NCBI RefSeq assembly: GCF_958979055.1
Contig: NC_084888.1
Coordinates: 33,971,804-34,035,803 of the forward strand
Length of the DNA stretch: 64,000 bases
Reading direction: 5' to 3'
Source: Alnus glutinosa
Lineage: Eukaryota; Streptophyta; Magnoliopsida; Fagales; Betulaceae
Positions 12,033-23,550 of the stretch are shown piece by piece. The first letter of the stretch is position 1, and each line of letters opens with the position of its first letter. The notes under the pieces are model-generated. The model saw nothing but the letters and a program-made list of their open reading frames with translations. It was not told the origin of the DNA and did no database searches. The translations under genes and the position numbers were made by a program.

Positions 12033-13176
12033 TAATTCCAGCAGATGTTGAATGAAGGCAGTGTTGCTGCTTATTGCTCTTTTAATTTCAAGGCGCAAGA
12101 ACTCTGGGATATTTGATCCAAAAAAGTATATTTGAGAGTGGTATTTTTGGTGTTTTAGTCGCAACCATATATGTTTCTCGATCATGTTCTGTTTCAAGAC
12201 CTTCTTTGACGTTCTATGTTAATCAAACATTATCTGGTGTGGTAATATATATATATATATGCTTTTTATTTGTTTGTTAGCAGCAAATGCTTTATCAAAT
12301 TAATAAGTTAATTATAACCTGCTATTGCCGAGGATAATCCCGAGTTTGGATGACCTATACAACTCAGGTACAATTTGGTTGGATTGAAACTAACCCGATC
12401 ATATAGTTGCCATGCATGCTCGTGGCTTTCCAACTCATGTTACGTCACTATATAGAATAGGTCGTCGTGAAAGTCGGATTAAGAAATAGCCAATCCTTCC
12501 TGAGTGTTTGACTATTGGATGCTCAAGTTGTAAGTAAGGGCCATGTCCCATGTGATTATTCTAGACTCTAGCCCACCAGAACATATGGAAATTCAGCCTC
12601 AGAAAGAAGAGTAATGTTGCTATTTATACAAATTTCGCACTGGTTGTGACGCAGCATGTTATAGGTAGTTTCTCATGTCAATCACTTTAATTTTTTTTTT
12701 TTTTTTTTTTCTAAAAAGCCACTTAACATACAACATGTTGGCGAAGGAAAACTCTAAAGAGTAACAAGAAAGAAGTTACAGTAAAAAAATTTAAGCCCAA
12801 CCCAACTATGAAATTGTTGGGCCATTTGGTATTTAAAGACACTTCTAGCGAACAGAGACCCTTCGGGACCCTAATGAAGTTGAAGGACTACCTAGAAATC
12901 TGTCCCCTTTTATATTTTTTTTTTCTCTAGTCTGTTTTGCAAGTTGGAAAATATATACAATTGTTTAAAAAAAAAAAAAGAAGAAAAAAAGATGTCCGGA
13001 ATTTAATTCTAATTAATCTCTTGAGCATATGCAGTCCCTCTATCACAAATGTGTAAGATGATAATCTGAAAAGATTATAGCTCAAAAATATAAAAAAGTT
13101 GATTATTAGTAACTTTTCAAATAAATTACAGGGATAACTGAAAAACAAAATAGAAAAAGTGGATAAAGCTTGTCAA
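12033..13176. other. 3' flank of DUF674-2, duplicated at 50529-51772
   Basis: No gene is seen. The sequence matches the 3' flank of copy 8 closely and in the same orientation, ending at the rearrangement breakpoint at 13177-13195. Small differences include a short (AT)n at 12245-12260, which is expanded in the other copy. Confidence 0.7.
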
Positions 13177-13195
13177 AGAAGTGTCCTAAAAAGAA
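13177..13195 (+). repeat. Inversion-boundary sequence, left (19 bp)
   Basis: AGAAGTGTCCTAAAAAGAA occurs here and as its reverse complement at 23015-23033. To the left the sequence follows the direct duplicate (51758-51780). To the right it follows the inverted duplicate (60703 downward). It therefore marks the left junction of the inverted segment. Confidence 0.75.
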
Positions 13196-14022
13196 GCCTC
13201 GAGCAAACTCAGAACCTAAAAACAGATCACACAAAAGGAACAATATTAGATATATAGTTGTAAAGCCATATCTACAATTAAGAAAATGGTTTATTGTTCA
13301 ATGTTCAAAAAAATATGAAGGAACTGTCAGCAAAAGAGGCATTAGATAACTCATAACAGGAAGTAAATTAATGAAGCATAGAAAGAAAAGAATGACTGAA
13401 ATACCTCATCCACTCCAAAATCAACGACTTTCTCCTCAACAGCCCCAAGGTCCCTGACATTAAACTTGGTAAGTAAAGTGATAGAAGAGATGGTTGACAT
13501 GGGCTTCACCTCCAGATTATCCATCACCATGTAAGTGATCACCCCTTTCACGTAACCTCCCTCACTAGAAGAGGATGCCTTGATATCGCTTGGCGGGTCT
13601 ACGAAAGTTTGCTCTTTGTTCATTTGATTCCTGCATGAAGGACAAATTGCTCTCGGGTCATTAGCCACGTACGTACAGTTGTAGTTGCCACACCTATAAA
13701 TTTTACTCGCTGTATATGGCTGCTCAACGCTTGGCAAGAGTAGAGGGACTGTAGCACCAGAAATGGCTACTTTTGGGTTTAGCAGAAAGTTCTTGTCTTG
13801 GTCTGGCTGAAAGTATCTATCACTCAGATTCTCCATGCTCTTGTACAGGCTATGCAAGCAGCCTGCCATGTTTTGCTTTTCTAAGAGCCTAGTGACCGTT
13901 CCGACGGGCAGAGTGAAAATGCTAAACAGTAAATCAACAAATTCCTTGTCTGCTTCAGCAAAGAGCACCCGTTGGCTCTTTTTCTCGATCAAAAGCTTCA
14001 GGCTTACCTTGGTTGCTGCCAT
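13186..14022 (-). pseudogene. DUF674-family gene, copy 3, 3' exon truncated at breakpoint
   Basis: Exon 1 is 14022-13405 (206 codons) and intact: MAATKVSLKLLIEKKSQRVL, FVDLLFSIFTLPVGTVTRLL, YRCGNYNC with ICPSCR, GGYVKGVITYMVMDNLEVKP, VVDFGVDEV. It is almost identical to exon 1 of copy 10. Exon 2 begins at 13215 (VLSLLEAS), but after about 23 bp the homology to copy 10 stops at the inversion breakpoint. Reading on gives F and a TAG at 13188-13186. The predicted product is about 215 aa and lacks the conserved tail SKTVLTDVFL. The promoter string is present, so it may still be transcribed. Whether the shortened protein is functional is unknown. I class it as a truncated gene, likely a pseudogene. 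Confidence 0.75.
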
Positions 14023-14098
14023 TTTAGGTATGTATGTCAATGCTAATTAAAGAGGTTTCAGTCCAGTAAGACTGTAAGTGCCCTCTATTGGCTTGACC

Positions 14099-14114
14099 GT
14101 TACCCTTTTTATAG
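14099..14114 (-). promoter_or_regulatory. Shared DUF674 core promoter, copy 3
   Basis: On the minus strand CTATAAAAAGGGTAAC lies about 92 bp before the ATG at 14022. The spacing resembles copy 10 (88 bp) rather than the 70 bp of copies 2, 4, 8 and 9, matching the exon relationship of copies 3 and 10. Confidence 0.65.
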
Positions 14115-14644
14115 TGCTTAGGGTATATGGAATTCACCATTGGAAGTGCCTTCGTTTGCTACCCCTTGCATTTGCAGTAACGATTCATGAACCTTCAATT
14201 CGGGACTTGAAACAGTCAAATAAACATTTCGGATTAACCATCCAGATTTATTTATTTATTTATTTTTATGAGAATGAAAAAGTTTAAAATAAAATCTGAA
14301 CTATTAAAAAAAAATTGGTAGATGTATGAGAAATATCTGAGTAAACACACAATTTGAATTCATTCAATTCTCTTACTTTTTAATTTTGAAAATTAAATGT
14401 CTGAGTTTTCGATTATTCGTAATAGATTCATCCTTGAGTCTACCACGCGTACAAATTTATTATAGACCGTTAGTGCCAAATCAACATTTTTACTTAAAAT
14501 AATATTTTTGTTATTTTATTTAAAATTAAAATCTAAAAAAGAAATTTTAAAAATATAACCTAAAAAAAGAAAAAATTAAATTAAAAAAAAAAGTCTTCTT
14601 CAACCTCTAATTCCTCTCCTTCTTCAACGTTGTTCAACCATTAA

Positions 14645-15029
14645 GAGCATTACTAGCAGCTTCCCTACATGGGTTCCCTTCCCTACATTTTAGGGAAAAT
14701 TTTAAAAAAGTCAAAAAACCAATCCTACAGCAGCTTCCCTTCCCTTATATGTTCCCTATGATTGCTACAGTGCTTCCCAATGCATTGGGAAGCACTGTTC
14801 ACATCCCAATCAATTGTTTATTCTAAAAATATAATCTCTCTCTTACTTTATCTCTTTCTTTTCTTACTTTTAATTAAAGTAAAAGTAACAAAATAATATT
14901 TTAATGATATAGGGAAAAATGAAGGGAAGCTGCTGTGGGGTGTTTTTTGATAGGGAAGCAAAAAGTAGTTTTATTCCCTACATTTAGGAAAAATGAAGGG
15001 GAAGGGAAGGGAAGCTGCTAGGAATGCTC
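14645..15029. mobile_element. MITE, PIF/Harbinger-like (385 bp, TAA target duplication)
   Basis: Terminal inverted repeats begin GAGCATTACTAGCAGCTTCC and end with the near complement GGAAGCTGCTAGGAATGCTC, flanked by TAA at 14642-14644 and 15030-15032. The inverted duplicate of this region near 59265-59275 has the uninterrupted site, so the insertion is directly demonstrated and is younger than the duplication. No coding capacity is seen. Superfamily assignment rests on the 3-bp TAA duplication. Confidence 0.8.
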
Positions 15030-15099
15030 TAAGTGCTCACGAAAGAAAAAGAAAAGAAACGCATGATGATCCCATGCTTGAAATCACCGACATTGAGGT

Positions 15100-15600
15100 C
15101 ATGATAAGAGTGGTTGTGTGAGCTGGAGGGGACAGAAGTGACGTAAAGTGATAAGAGTGGTTGGCTGATAGAAGGATCTGGAGTGTTGCGGGACAGCTCA
15201 AAGCGCAGCGTTTTGGTGTAGGTTGATGCAATCAAAGTGCACCGTTTTATCTTGTAACTGCATGTTGTATAATTGTAGGAAACGCACAGTCCAGTTGTTG
15301 GGCTTGTGGTACGCGTTTTATGGGCTTCTGTTAGTACGTTTTATGGGTTTCTGTTAGTAGATTGGTTAGTTGGTTAATAGTTGTAAGGCTTATAAAAGCC
15401 CAGGGAGGAAGGTAGTTGATTTTATCGAATGTATGAAGAATGTGGAACTGTTTCTTGGAGCTAAGGATGAGCTCGAATCACCCTAAGATGGAGTCTTGCT
15501 GAACTCGAATCAGCCTTATTTTCAATATTACAGTACAATTTCATTTCTTTCCCTATCCATTTCTAATCTTCCATCACATATATATCTACAAAAATTCCAA
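15100..15600. mobile_element. Insertion relative to the inverted copy, LTR-like (approximate limits)
   Basis: The right arm (about 59210-59120 read backwards) runs directly from ACCGACATTGAC to the sequence matching 15610 onward. The left arm instead has about 0.5 kb with a TATAAAAG motif near 15393 and an end resembling CTTCCATCACA. A solo LTR is plausible. I could not fix the termini or a target-site duplication. Confidence 0.4.
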
Positions 15601-15654
15601 AAAGAAACATTTCCATTACAAAATATGGTCATCGATCATGTGATTTGATTCGTA

Positions 15655-15754
<100 letters not shown>

Positions 15755-15818
15755 TACCCGCTTGAAATTTTGCATATTATAAATTTATAACCTTCAACTT
15801 GAAGGTACTCATGCATAG

Positions 15819-16351
15819 TGTTAGGAAATCCACATTTCCCGACAAGGGCATTGACCGACCAAGAAAGATCCAAGCAGCCCGAGTGTCAAGTGCATTATTG
15901 ACCGACAGAAAGCAATGATTATAAGGCAGGCTAAGGGACGTGATTAGGTGACTAAACCCCAAGAAATTCGGAATTCACTGAAAGCCCACACCTAACCAGT
16001 AATAAGTCAGCTTGTCAGTCACTATTGAGAGTATACATAAACACTGCTCATGTCAGAAGAAGTGATGTCCCTTAAAAGCCGGAATAACCTTACCTAGCCA
16101 TAATTACAATGACCTATAAATAGCAAGACCCAAGTACTAGGTAAAAAAAGGATTTGAACTCTCTCTCTCTCTCTCTCGGTTCTTTTTTAATCTCAAGAAA
16201 TCTCTCTCTAAAAATAAGTGTGAGACTAATTTGAGCGTCGGAGGAGAACCGTGGGAAAACCCACAACGTGTTCTTGTCTTTTTTGCAGGGTATCATCCAT
16301 CTTTTCTTGGTAGCTGGAATCGTTACGTCTTCAGTTGGCACTACATTAACA
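15819..16351 (+). mobile_element. Solo LTR (533 bp) with CATAG target duplication
   Basis: The element reads TGTTAGGAAATCC ... CACTACATTAACA, flanked by CATAG at 15814-15818 and 16352-16356. A TATAAATAG promoter-like motif lies near 16116 and a CT-repeat near 16160-16178. The inverted copy of the same insertion is at 58495-59024 with CTATG on both sides, so it was inserted before the duplication. ORFs inside are non-conserved. Confidence 0.85.
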
Positions 16352-18000
16352 CATAGTGATCGAAAAAAAATTCATATGGATTTTCTTTTGTAATCACTTT
16401 AATGCAATCTCTTTTTTTTTTTTTTTTTTTTTTTTATTATTATTATTATTAAATGGTAATGGTAGTCTTTCAACAAAGTAATGAATTCATTAATTATCAT
16501 ATTTGTTAGATAATTAATGAATTCAACAAAGTAAAGAGCTCTTCTCTTTTTTCTTTTTCTTTTTAACTTTTGTGGGCCCGCGAAGCCTAATATTCGTTCT
16601 TTTACTTTTATTTTTATTCTATTTTTATCCGTTCTTTTACTTTTACTTTCTTTATTCCTTCCTTCCTTTCTTTCTTTCTTTCTTTTTTATTTTTTATTTT
16701 ATTTTTTTACTTAGTTGAAAATTCTTTGTTTTGTCAATAGTCGCCCAAGCCTAATAAGTAGCTTGACCTTGACCTGGTGCAGTTGGTTGCCAATAAAGTT
16801 CTGTTCTCAAGCCTTTACTTTGGTCGGTCATGAATACCTCAAGCTATGATTCAGCTGAGGAAAGCAATTTCTCTCTCCCAAAACTTGTTCAAATGTGAAA
16901 TGTTCTTCTGTTTGTTAAAATAGTTTCTTCTATATTTTATTGGAAAATTCTCGCTTATTCATTTTTTATTTTTTTATTTTTTTATTTTTTTTTATAATTA
17001 TACTTTTAAATTTTAAATAATTTCAACTTAGTGTATTCATATTTAAATTTTTTCAATTTCACAAATCCATTAGAATTTTTCATTAAATCCTATCAAAATT
17101 CTCAAAATACTTATATTCTTTTTTTTTTTTTTTAAAAAAAGAAATATATAATTTTTTTTTTTAAGAATTCAGGCACGGGTATTTTTTGCAAATTTCGTTA
17201 AATCTTGACCAACGCTTAAATCCTTAATTTTTTTTTTCTCTTTTACCTAAAAACAAGAAAAGAAATAATCGAAAAAAAATATATATTAAATTAACACTTT
17301 CTAAAGTTTAAGGGTATGATTGCAAAAATGATGAAAGATCAGTGATGATAAGTGAAGTTTTCCCTATTTTATTTTATGTTCTCAAAACTAAAACATTCTT
17401 TAAAACACAAAAATAATTGTTAAATCACCATTTATCCTAAAAGCTTAAGCTTGAGTGTTGGCTCAAACTCCATTTTTAAGAAGTGAGGCCCAACACATAG
17501 AATATTTAATTGAAATGAAAGGTAAATGAAGGAGATAGGGTTCGAACTCAAGATCTCTAATCCGATATCATGTTAAATCATTACTTATCCTAAAAGTTTA
17601 AGTTGTTAGGAAGAGGTAAATTTAATCATTTAATCAATACTTTAACAATAATTTTCACCTTTAGATTACATCAAAACACTTTTTCAATTAAAAAACAAAA
17701 ACCAACCCAAAATATATTGAGCTCTTTTCTCACTATTCGCAAGCTTGATAACATAATAGACAAAACAACATCAATGTTGAAAACACAATGCAATTATGCA
17801 AGTGCTCAAAAATTTTGGCCATATCTCCCAACTTCTAAGATTTTTTTTTTTTGACATGCCCAACATCAATTCTAAGAATTCTAGCATATAGTTGAGACGT
17901 ACCCATTAAGAAACTTTCACGAAACAGGACATATCCAAAATCCAATCTTATTTATTTAATTTTTTTTTTTCCATTTTGAGAAATATTAAAACAATTGACA
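16352..18000. other. Intergenic region of the left inverted arm
   Basis: No gene is seen. The region is AT-rich with T-runs (16411-16434, 17118-17132) and pyrimidine repeats near 16655-16684, and pairs in inverted orientation with about 57170-58480. A segment at about 17745-18000 has no counterpart in the right arm near 57165 and is related to the DUF674 flank near 4830-4990, so one arm lost or gained it. Confidence 0.6.
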
Positions 18001-19250
18001 AGATCCTATTGTATAGACTATAACACAATAGGATTAGAAAACCCTAATACATAGCTTGTGATATTGGAGTTCCATATAGACGATAGACATAAGCCCAAGC
18101 GGTCAAGGAATTAATGAGAAGCCAAGATACTGAAGTAGAAGAGGACCATAATGCAGTAGCTAAAGTCCTAGTTAATATGGGTAGCCAAGGAATAGTCCCA
18201 CATGATCAAGTAGAAGAAGAAGTCTAAGCGGAAGTAAACTAGAGTAGAAGTTCTATTATCTTCTCTAGTACTGAAAAAGTGTTCTGGAACTTCCTTAGTT
18301 TTAATTTTATTAGCTTAAGTCGATGATCAAAATTATTTTGTTTGTACTTTGTGCCTCTGGAATTTGCTTGGTGTAACTGTGCTTTTGAATTAAGTGTTTT
18401 GATGAATGACAGATTGCCTCGTCTGCAATCTCGTCCGCAACTCATCCAAATGAGCTAACTTTCAAGGCCATAGATTGTCTCGTCTGCAGAGCGTACATAT
18501 GAGCATGTCTTTAGAAGAGTCACATAATCGCTTGTCTATAATCTCGTACACCGCCTTATTTTTCGGAAGAAAATTGTTTTCCAAATTTGACTGTGACTAG
18601 GTTTCTGAAGTGTATTTAAGAGACTTCTTAGGCACAATTTTTTAAGTATTTCTAAGCCTAGAATTCTATGTACTAAAAGAGAATTTTAGTTTTTAGAGCT
18701 ATCATGCTTTATCTCTTTTAGAGTTTGTTCGTTGTAAACCATGCAAAGTATTCGTCAACTTTTGAAGCTTATCAGAGTTCTGATGAAGGAAATAAAACAG
18801 AAGAATTGGTAAGAGGTTATAAAGGGACTATTGCAGTAGAAGTTAAGTGGGTTACTTGTCTTATATATACAAGAGAGTGTCAACTTAAAAGTGAATTAAT
18901 TTTTGATTTGGCTACCCCGTTCAAAGAATTTTCACTTCGTCACCAAATTCCTTGTGTTATTTTTTATTTTTTTATATATTTGGTAAATGTTTGTGTGGTT
19001 GTTAAATTTTAAAGTCCGTATTATATTGGCATACACCTATTCAACGCTCATTCTAGGTGTTGGTTGCGGTCTAATTTATATTTTTGAGCTATATCTTTTC
19101 AGATTATCTTATACATACGTGACAGAGGGACCGCATATTCTCAAGGGATCAATTAGAATGAAATTCTGGACACCTTTTTTTATTTTTGTGTTTATTGAAA
19201 ACAGATTTTTGATAATAATAATAATAATAAAAGATAAATAAAAACAAAAT
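18001..19250. mobile_element. Probable retroelement-derived segment (inverted copy at about 55950-57150)
   Basis: Both arms hold this segment. It contains repeated words such as CTCGTCTGCA and TCTCGTCCGCAACTC and a pyrimidine-rich end, reminiscent of LTRs of large copia elements. The small ORF at 18725-19012 has a diverged partner at 56158-56418, but shows no recognisable domain. The boundaries and identity are uncertain. Confidence 0.35.
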
Positions 19251-19738
19251 CAGATTTCCGGGTAGTCCTTCAACTTCATAGCATCTGGAGGGGTCTTTGC
19301 TCGCCACAAGTGTATTTGAATGGACGCGTCATAGGAAGAATTGGTACGCAAAGAGTTAAGGCGTCTCACAAAGAAAGAAAAGAGTATCTTACTCAAGCAA
19401 TAGTTCAGAAAAATATAACTCCTAATTAATTATTAATCATTATTAATTATAAGGCTAACAATTTATTAGATAACATAAAACAACGTTGCACTTTAATTGA
19501 ACTCTGACAGAGTTGAACTTTAAAACAGAGTTGGACTTGAACAACAAATTAATAAAACAACTAAAAGATCAGGAGATAAAAGACACTTGATAACAATTAA
19601 TTCATTGCCATCAGAAACGTAATCCTTGATGATTTGCGCGCTGAACTAATCCAAACCTTTGATAACAGAGCATGTTGTTGTTGGTAGTAGAAAATTAGAA
19701 ATAGTAGACCAATAACAAGCAACAGTGCCTCCATTCAC

Positions 19739-20911
19739 TTACGTACAGTCATTGACAGTATGGTTCCCATCCTTCCGAAGGAAGACATCAGTTAGAACAG
19801 TCTTCGATTTGAAAGAAGCCAGGAGCAATCTCACAGCCTAACAACAAACCAGATAAAGGAAAAAAATAGTTATCATTTGTAATAATCACACTGACGCTGC
19901 CATATCCCACTATTTGCCTCTTCATTTTTTGGTTTTGAACAAACATTTTCTTCAAACACCTACTACAGAAAGTACAAACATATACAAGAGAAAAGTAAAA
20001 AAAAACTTGAGCTCCAAATGAATGAGCAATATCCTATGCATACCCATGTATTAGGTGATATATGCTATTACATTCCCACGAACTGCTTCCAAAAAAGACC
20101 AGTATTTCATGTTTCCATACTTGTAAAACCACAACTACGTACCCTTAACAAAACGAGTAGTTTATTGTTCAATGTGAACCAAAAAGAAAAAATAACTGAC
20201 AGCAAAAGAGGCATTCGTTAACTGGAAGTAAATGGAGAATATGATATGAGGTTTTAATGAACAAAAAGAAAGGGATGACTGCTATACCTCATCCATGCCG
20301 AAATCGACCTCCTTCTCCACAACAGCCCCTACGTCCCTGACATCAAATTTGCCAAGTAAAGTGATAGCAGAGATGGTGGACATGGGCTTCACGTCCAGAT
20401 CATCCATTACGATGTAAGTAATCAACTCTTTCACGTAACCTCCCTCATTAATAGAGGAGGTCGATGCCTTGATATCGCTTGGTGGGTCTACGTAACTTAC
20501 CTCCATGGTCATTGAACTCTTGCACTCAGGACAAATTGATCTCTTGTCAAGAGACACGTAGCCGTGGTTGCTTTTACACCTATAAATTTTCCTGGATGAA
20601 TTTGACTGCACAACGCTTGGCAAGAGGAGAGGGATTTCAGCACCAGAAATGGCTACTTTTGGATTTAGCAGAAACTGTTTGTCTTGGTCCGGCTGAATGT
20701 AAAATATTTCTCTCAGATTCTCTATGCTCTCGTACAAGCTATACAAGCAGCCTAACATGTTTTGCTTCTGTAAGAGCTTAGTGACAGTTCCGACCGTCAG
20801 AGTGGAAATGCTAAAGAGGAAATCAACAAATTTCTTGTCTGCTTCAGCAAAGAGCACACGCTGGCTCTTTTTGTCTATCGAAAGCTTCAAGCTTACCTTG
20901 GTTGCTGCCAT
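19739..20911 (-). CDS. DUF674-family protein, copy 4 (two exons, apparently intact)
   Basis: Exon 1 is 20911-20288 (208 codons), then GTATAGCAG. The acceptor is before 19837, and exon 2 is 19837-19739 (32 codons plus TAA), about 240 aa in all. Features in order: MAATKVSLKLSIDKKSQRVL, FVDFLFSISTLTVGTVTKLL, SLYESIENLREIFYIQPDQD, YRCKSNHGYVSLDKRSICPECK, a serine-rich linker, GGYVKELITYIVMDDLDVKP, VVEKEVDFGMDEV. The exon 2 tail reads SKTVLTDVFLRKDGNHTVND. It is the partner of copy 9 across the inverted duplication, with several replacements (TLTVG for TLPVG, VEKEVDF for VEKVVDF) that touch otherwise constant positions. No stop or frameshift is seen. Domain DUF674, function unknown. Confidence 0.85.
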
Positions 20912-20965
20912 TTTAGGTATGACAATGCTAAAGAGGATCCAGTCCAGTTAGTGCCCTCTACTAAT

Positions 20966-20981
20966 GTTACCCTTTTTATAG
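20966..20981 (-). promoter_or_regulatory. Shared DUF674 core promoter, copy 4
   Basis: CTATAAAAAGGGTAAC on the minus strand, 70 bp before the ATG at 20911, exactly as in copies 2, 8 and 9. Confidence 0.65.
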
Positions 20982-23014
20982 TACTCTTCAGGCCATACGG
21001 AGATACAAATTTCCTATAAAGTTGTAAGAATTCTTTGAAATTCGACTATGTAAATATCACGTGTATTTTGAAATTAATATGAAAACACTTTCTTTTTTTT
21101 TTCGAATGCTATTAGAAATAGTACGGGAGAATAATATTAAAAAATATATATATTTTTCACATATTAAGAAGCACGTAACACTTTATAGACACTGAATTAA
21201 AAGAATTTCCTGAAATAGAAATTTCTGTACATACGGAAAATTCACTCTTGTAATTAAGGGATCGGACTTCTTTTGCCCGCTACCCTTTGCATTTGCAGAA
21301 TGCATTCACGATTCGAGGACTTAGAACAGTCAAATCAACATTTTGCTGCAAGGGACTGCTGATTTTCTCAATGGAAAATCCCTTTCCAATTTTGGCCACA
21401 AATCAATGAAAATGGTGTATATCTTAAAGCGCAGTGCAGAGTACATAATTTTCTTCCCAAAATACATGAAATATGATCATGACTATGTGATTTGATTCTC
21501 ACCATGGACAATACGTATGAAATTGTGCATATTATAATTTTGAAGAGGTGCATAATGAAGGTAAGATTCGGTTTGATGAATTTTCTTTAGAAATTACTTG
21601 AATGTAGTTTTTTTAAAACAAAATAATGACTTTAATTGTTATCATATATTTTTGATTGCAATCAAATTAATTACGAGTTTGAAAGAAGATGATAAACTTA
21701 AATAATTAAATTATATATAAAAAGTAAAAAGTAAAAGGTAAAAGGTATATATACGGAAGTTGCTCTTCAAGCAAGCATATATGCCTTTCTTTTCCGAAAA
21801 TTTCGTTGAGCTCTTTTCTCACTTTTTGCCCAGGCTTGCTAATATAAGAGACAAAACAACATCAAGGCCGAAAGCACGAAGCAAATGCTCAAAAATTGAG
21901 AAATGCAAGACATTTAAACACTTTTTTTTAGAATTTGATTCCAACTTGATATGTCACAATCCTATGAGATTGTGGCATAATTTCCAAAATGATAGATCTC
22001 TTAGAATTGTGACATATCAAGTTGAAACCAAATTCTGTAAAAATACGTTTAAATGTCTAGTATTCCTCTAAAAAAATTATGGCCATTTCCAATCTCCCAA
22101 CTTCTAAGATTTCTAATAGCTGAAACCCGGCCATTAAGAAACTTTTACAAAACAGAACATATCCAAAATCCAATCATAAATTTTCTCCACACTGGGAAAG
22201 TAAAGCCGGACAGAATAGTGACTATTCTGCAGGCTATTCAATAGGCAGTTTGCAAGGAAGAAAACAAAGAAAATTATTCCAAAACATAGAGACAATCTCT
22301 GAATTTCAATGAAAATATCAATAATCAGTAGTGCCGGAAAACGCCCACAATCCGGGCTAATACAGTTGAAAATTCGACCTTTAGTAGGGTTTTACCAAAA
22401 ATAGCAAAATCCTAATAACCCTAAGAAAACGAAATTCAAAATAAAATAAGTAGGCTGCCAAAAATCTGGCCCAAATTGGACTCAGAATCACCTCTTAAAC
22501 AATAAATGAAAAGTTACAATAAATGGAAAATTTTTTATTATCTAAAATTAGGTTTTTTGAAGGGAAAACAGTAGATTTTAGGCTCGAAACGAAGCACACC
22601 GAATGTGCATGCCGAAGGGAGCTTTCCAAATTGAGGTCATATGTGGGAATCGGACACTCGTAGCCAAAGTTATGGCCAAAATATTGTCGCGCATTCGGAA
22701 ATTGTCCAAATTAGGCTAGATCACGATTTCTTGCCAATCTTGCGCTAATGTGCCCACTCCAAGTAATTCAGCACCATCAACGTACAATCTGACAGCTTAG
22801 TATCGTCTGAACTCGAATCTCCCTTCATCAGAAAGATTAAAACAAAAGACAATAGCCCAATACATAGCTTGGTTGCCAAGAAACCAAAAGAAAATTTAGG
22901 ACCCATAAAAAGCATTTCGTGAATCAAAAGGAAAAAAAAAAAAAAAAAAACACGAAGAAGAAGATGAGACGGAGTAGAACACCGACCAATGGTTTACTTT
23001 AGGTTTTACAAAAA
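20982..23014. other. Upstream/intergenic region of DUF674-4
   Basis: No gene is seen. The region pairs in inverted orientation with 51796-53690 and includes a MITE at 21898-22068. Small ORFs here and in the partner are not family proteins. Confidence 0.6.
21898..22068. mobile_element. MITE, Mutator-like (about 171 bp)
   Basis: Long terminal inverted repeats start GAGAAATGCAAGACATTTAA and end with the near complement of GAGGAATACTAGACATTTAA. Inside, AACTTGATATGTCACAAT is repeated inverted. The element splits a host sequence that is continuous near 4900-4930 (read backwards), with an imperfect 9-10 bp duplication (CTCAAAAATT and CTAAAAAAATT). The inverted arm holds a truncated copy at 52723-52868. 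Confidence 0.7.
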
Positions 23015-23033
23015 TTCTTTTTAGGACACTTCT
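23015..23033 (-). repeat. Inversion-boundary sequence, right (19 bp)
   Basis: TTCTTTTTAGGACACTTCT is the exact reverse complement of 13177-13195. Left of it the sequence follows the inverted duplicate (51796 upward). Right of it begins the upstream region of DUF674-5. Confidence 0.75.
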
Positions 23034-23550
23034 GCTGGTCGTTCTAACAATCCCTTCGAAGATTTATAATTAGTGAAATACTTAACATGACAGCAACGAA
23101 GGTAAGCCTGAAGCTTTTGATAGACAAAAAGAGCCATTGAGTGCTCTTCGCTGGAGCAGACAGTAAATTTGTTGATTTCCTCTTTAGCATTTTAACTCTG
23201 CCCGTTGGAACTGTCACTATGCTCTTACAAGAGGAAAAGATGGCAAGCTGCTTGCATAGCCTGTACGACAGCGTAGATAATCTGAGTGATGATATTTACA
23301 TTCGGCCAGACCAAGACATAAACTTTCTGCTACACCCAAAAGTAGCCATTTCTGGTGCTAAAGCCCCTGCCTTCTTGCCAGGTGTTAAGCAGTCATATGC
23401 AGCCATAACAGCCGGGAAATTTTATAAGTGTGGCAGCAATATGTTCTGTTCGGGCGCGGCGGTGGCTAATGACCGGAGAGCAATTTGTCCGTCGTGCAAG
23501 AATACAATCAACTACGAGCTAAGATACGTAGAGCATCCACCAAGGAATAT

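Noticed and set aside
13835..14050. Recurring antisense ORF of about 64-76 aa over DUF674 exon 1 (also at 1876, 20724, 47066, 48690, 53731, 59838)
   Set aside because: It recurs because exon 1 itself is conserved. Its product is the antisense reading of FVDFLFSIFTLPVGTVT and nothing else supports it.
16114..16341. ORF of 75 aa related to 58364-58729
   Set aside because: Both are inside the same solo LTR, bounded by TG..CA and the target duplications. They are LTR sequence read by chance.
18725..19012. ORF of 95 aa with a partner at 56158-56418
   Set aside because: The pair is a consequence of the inverted duplication. Both show several unshared replacements and no known domain, and lie in LTR-like sequence.
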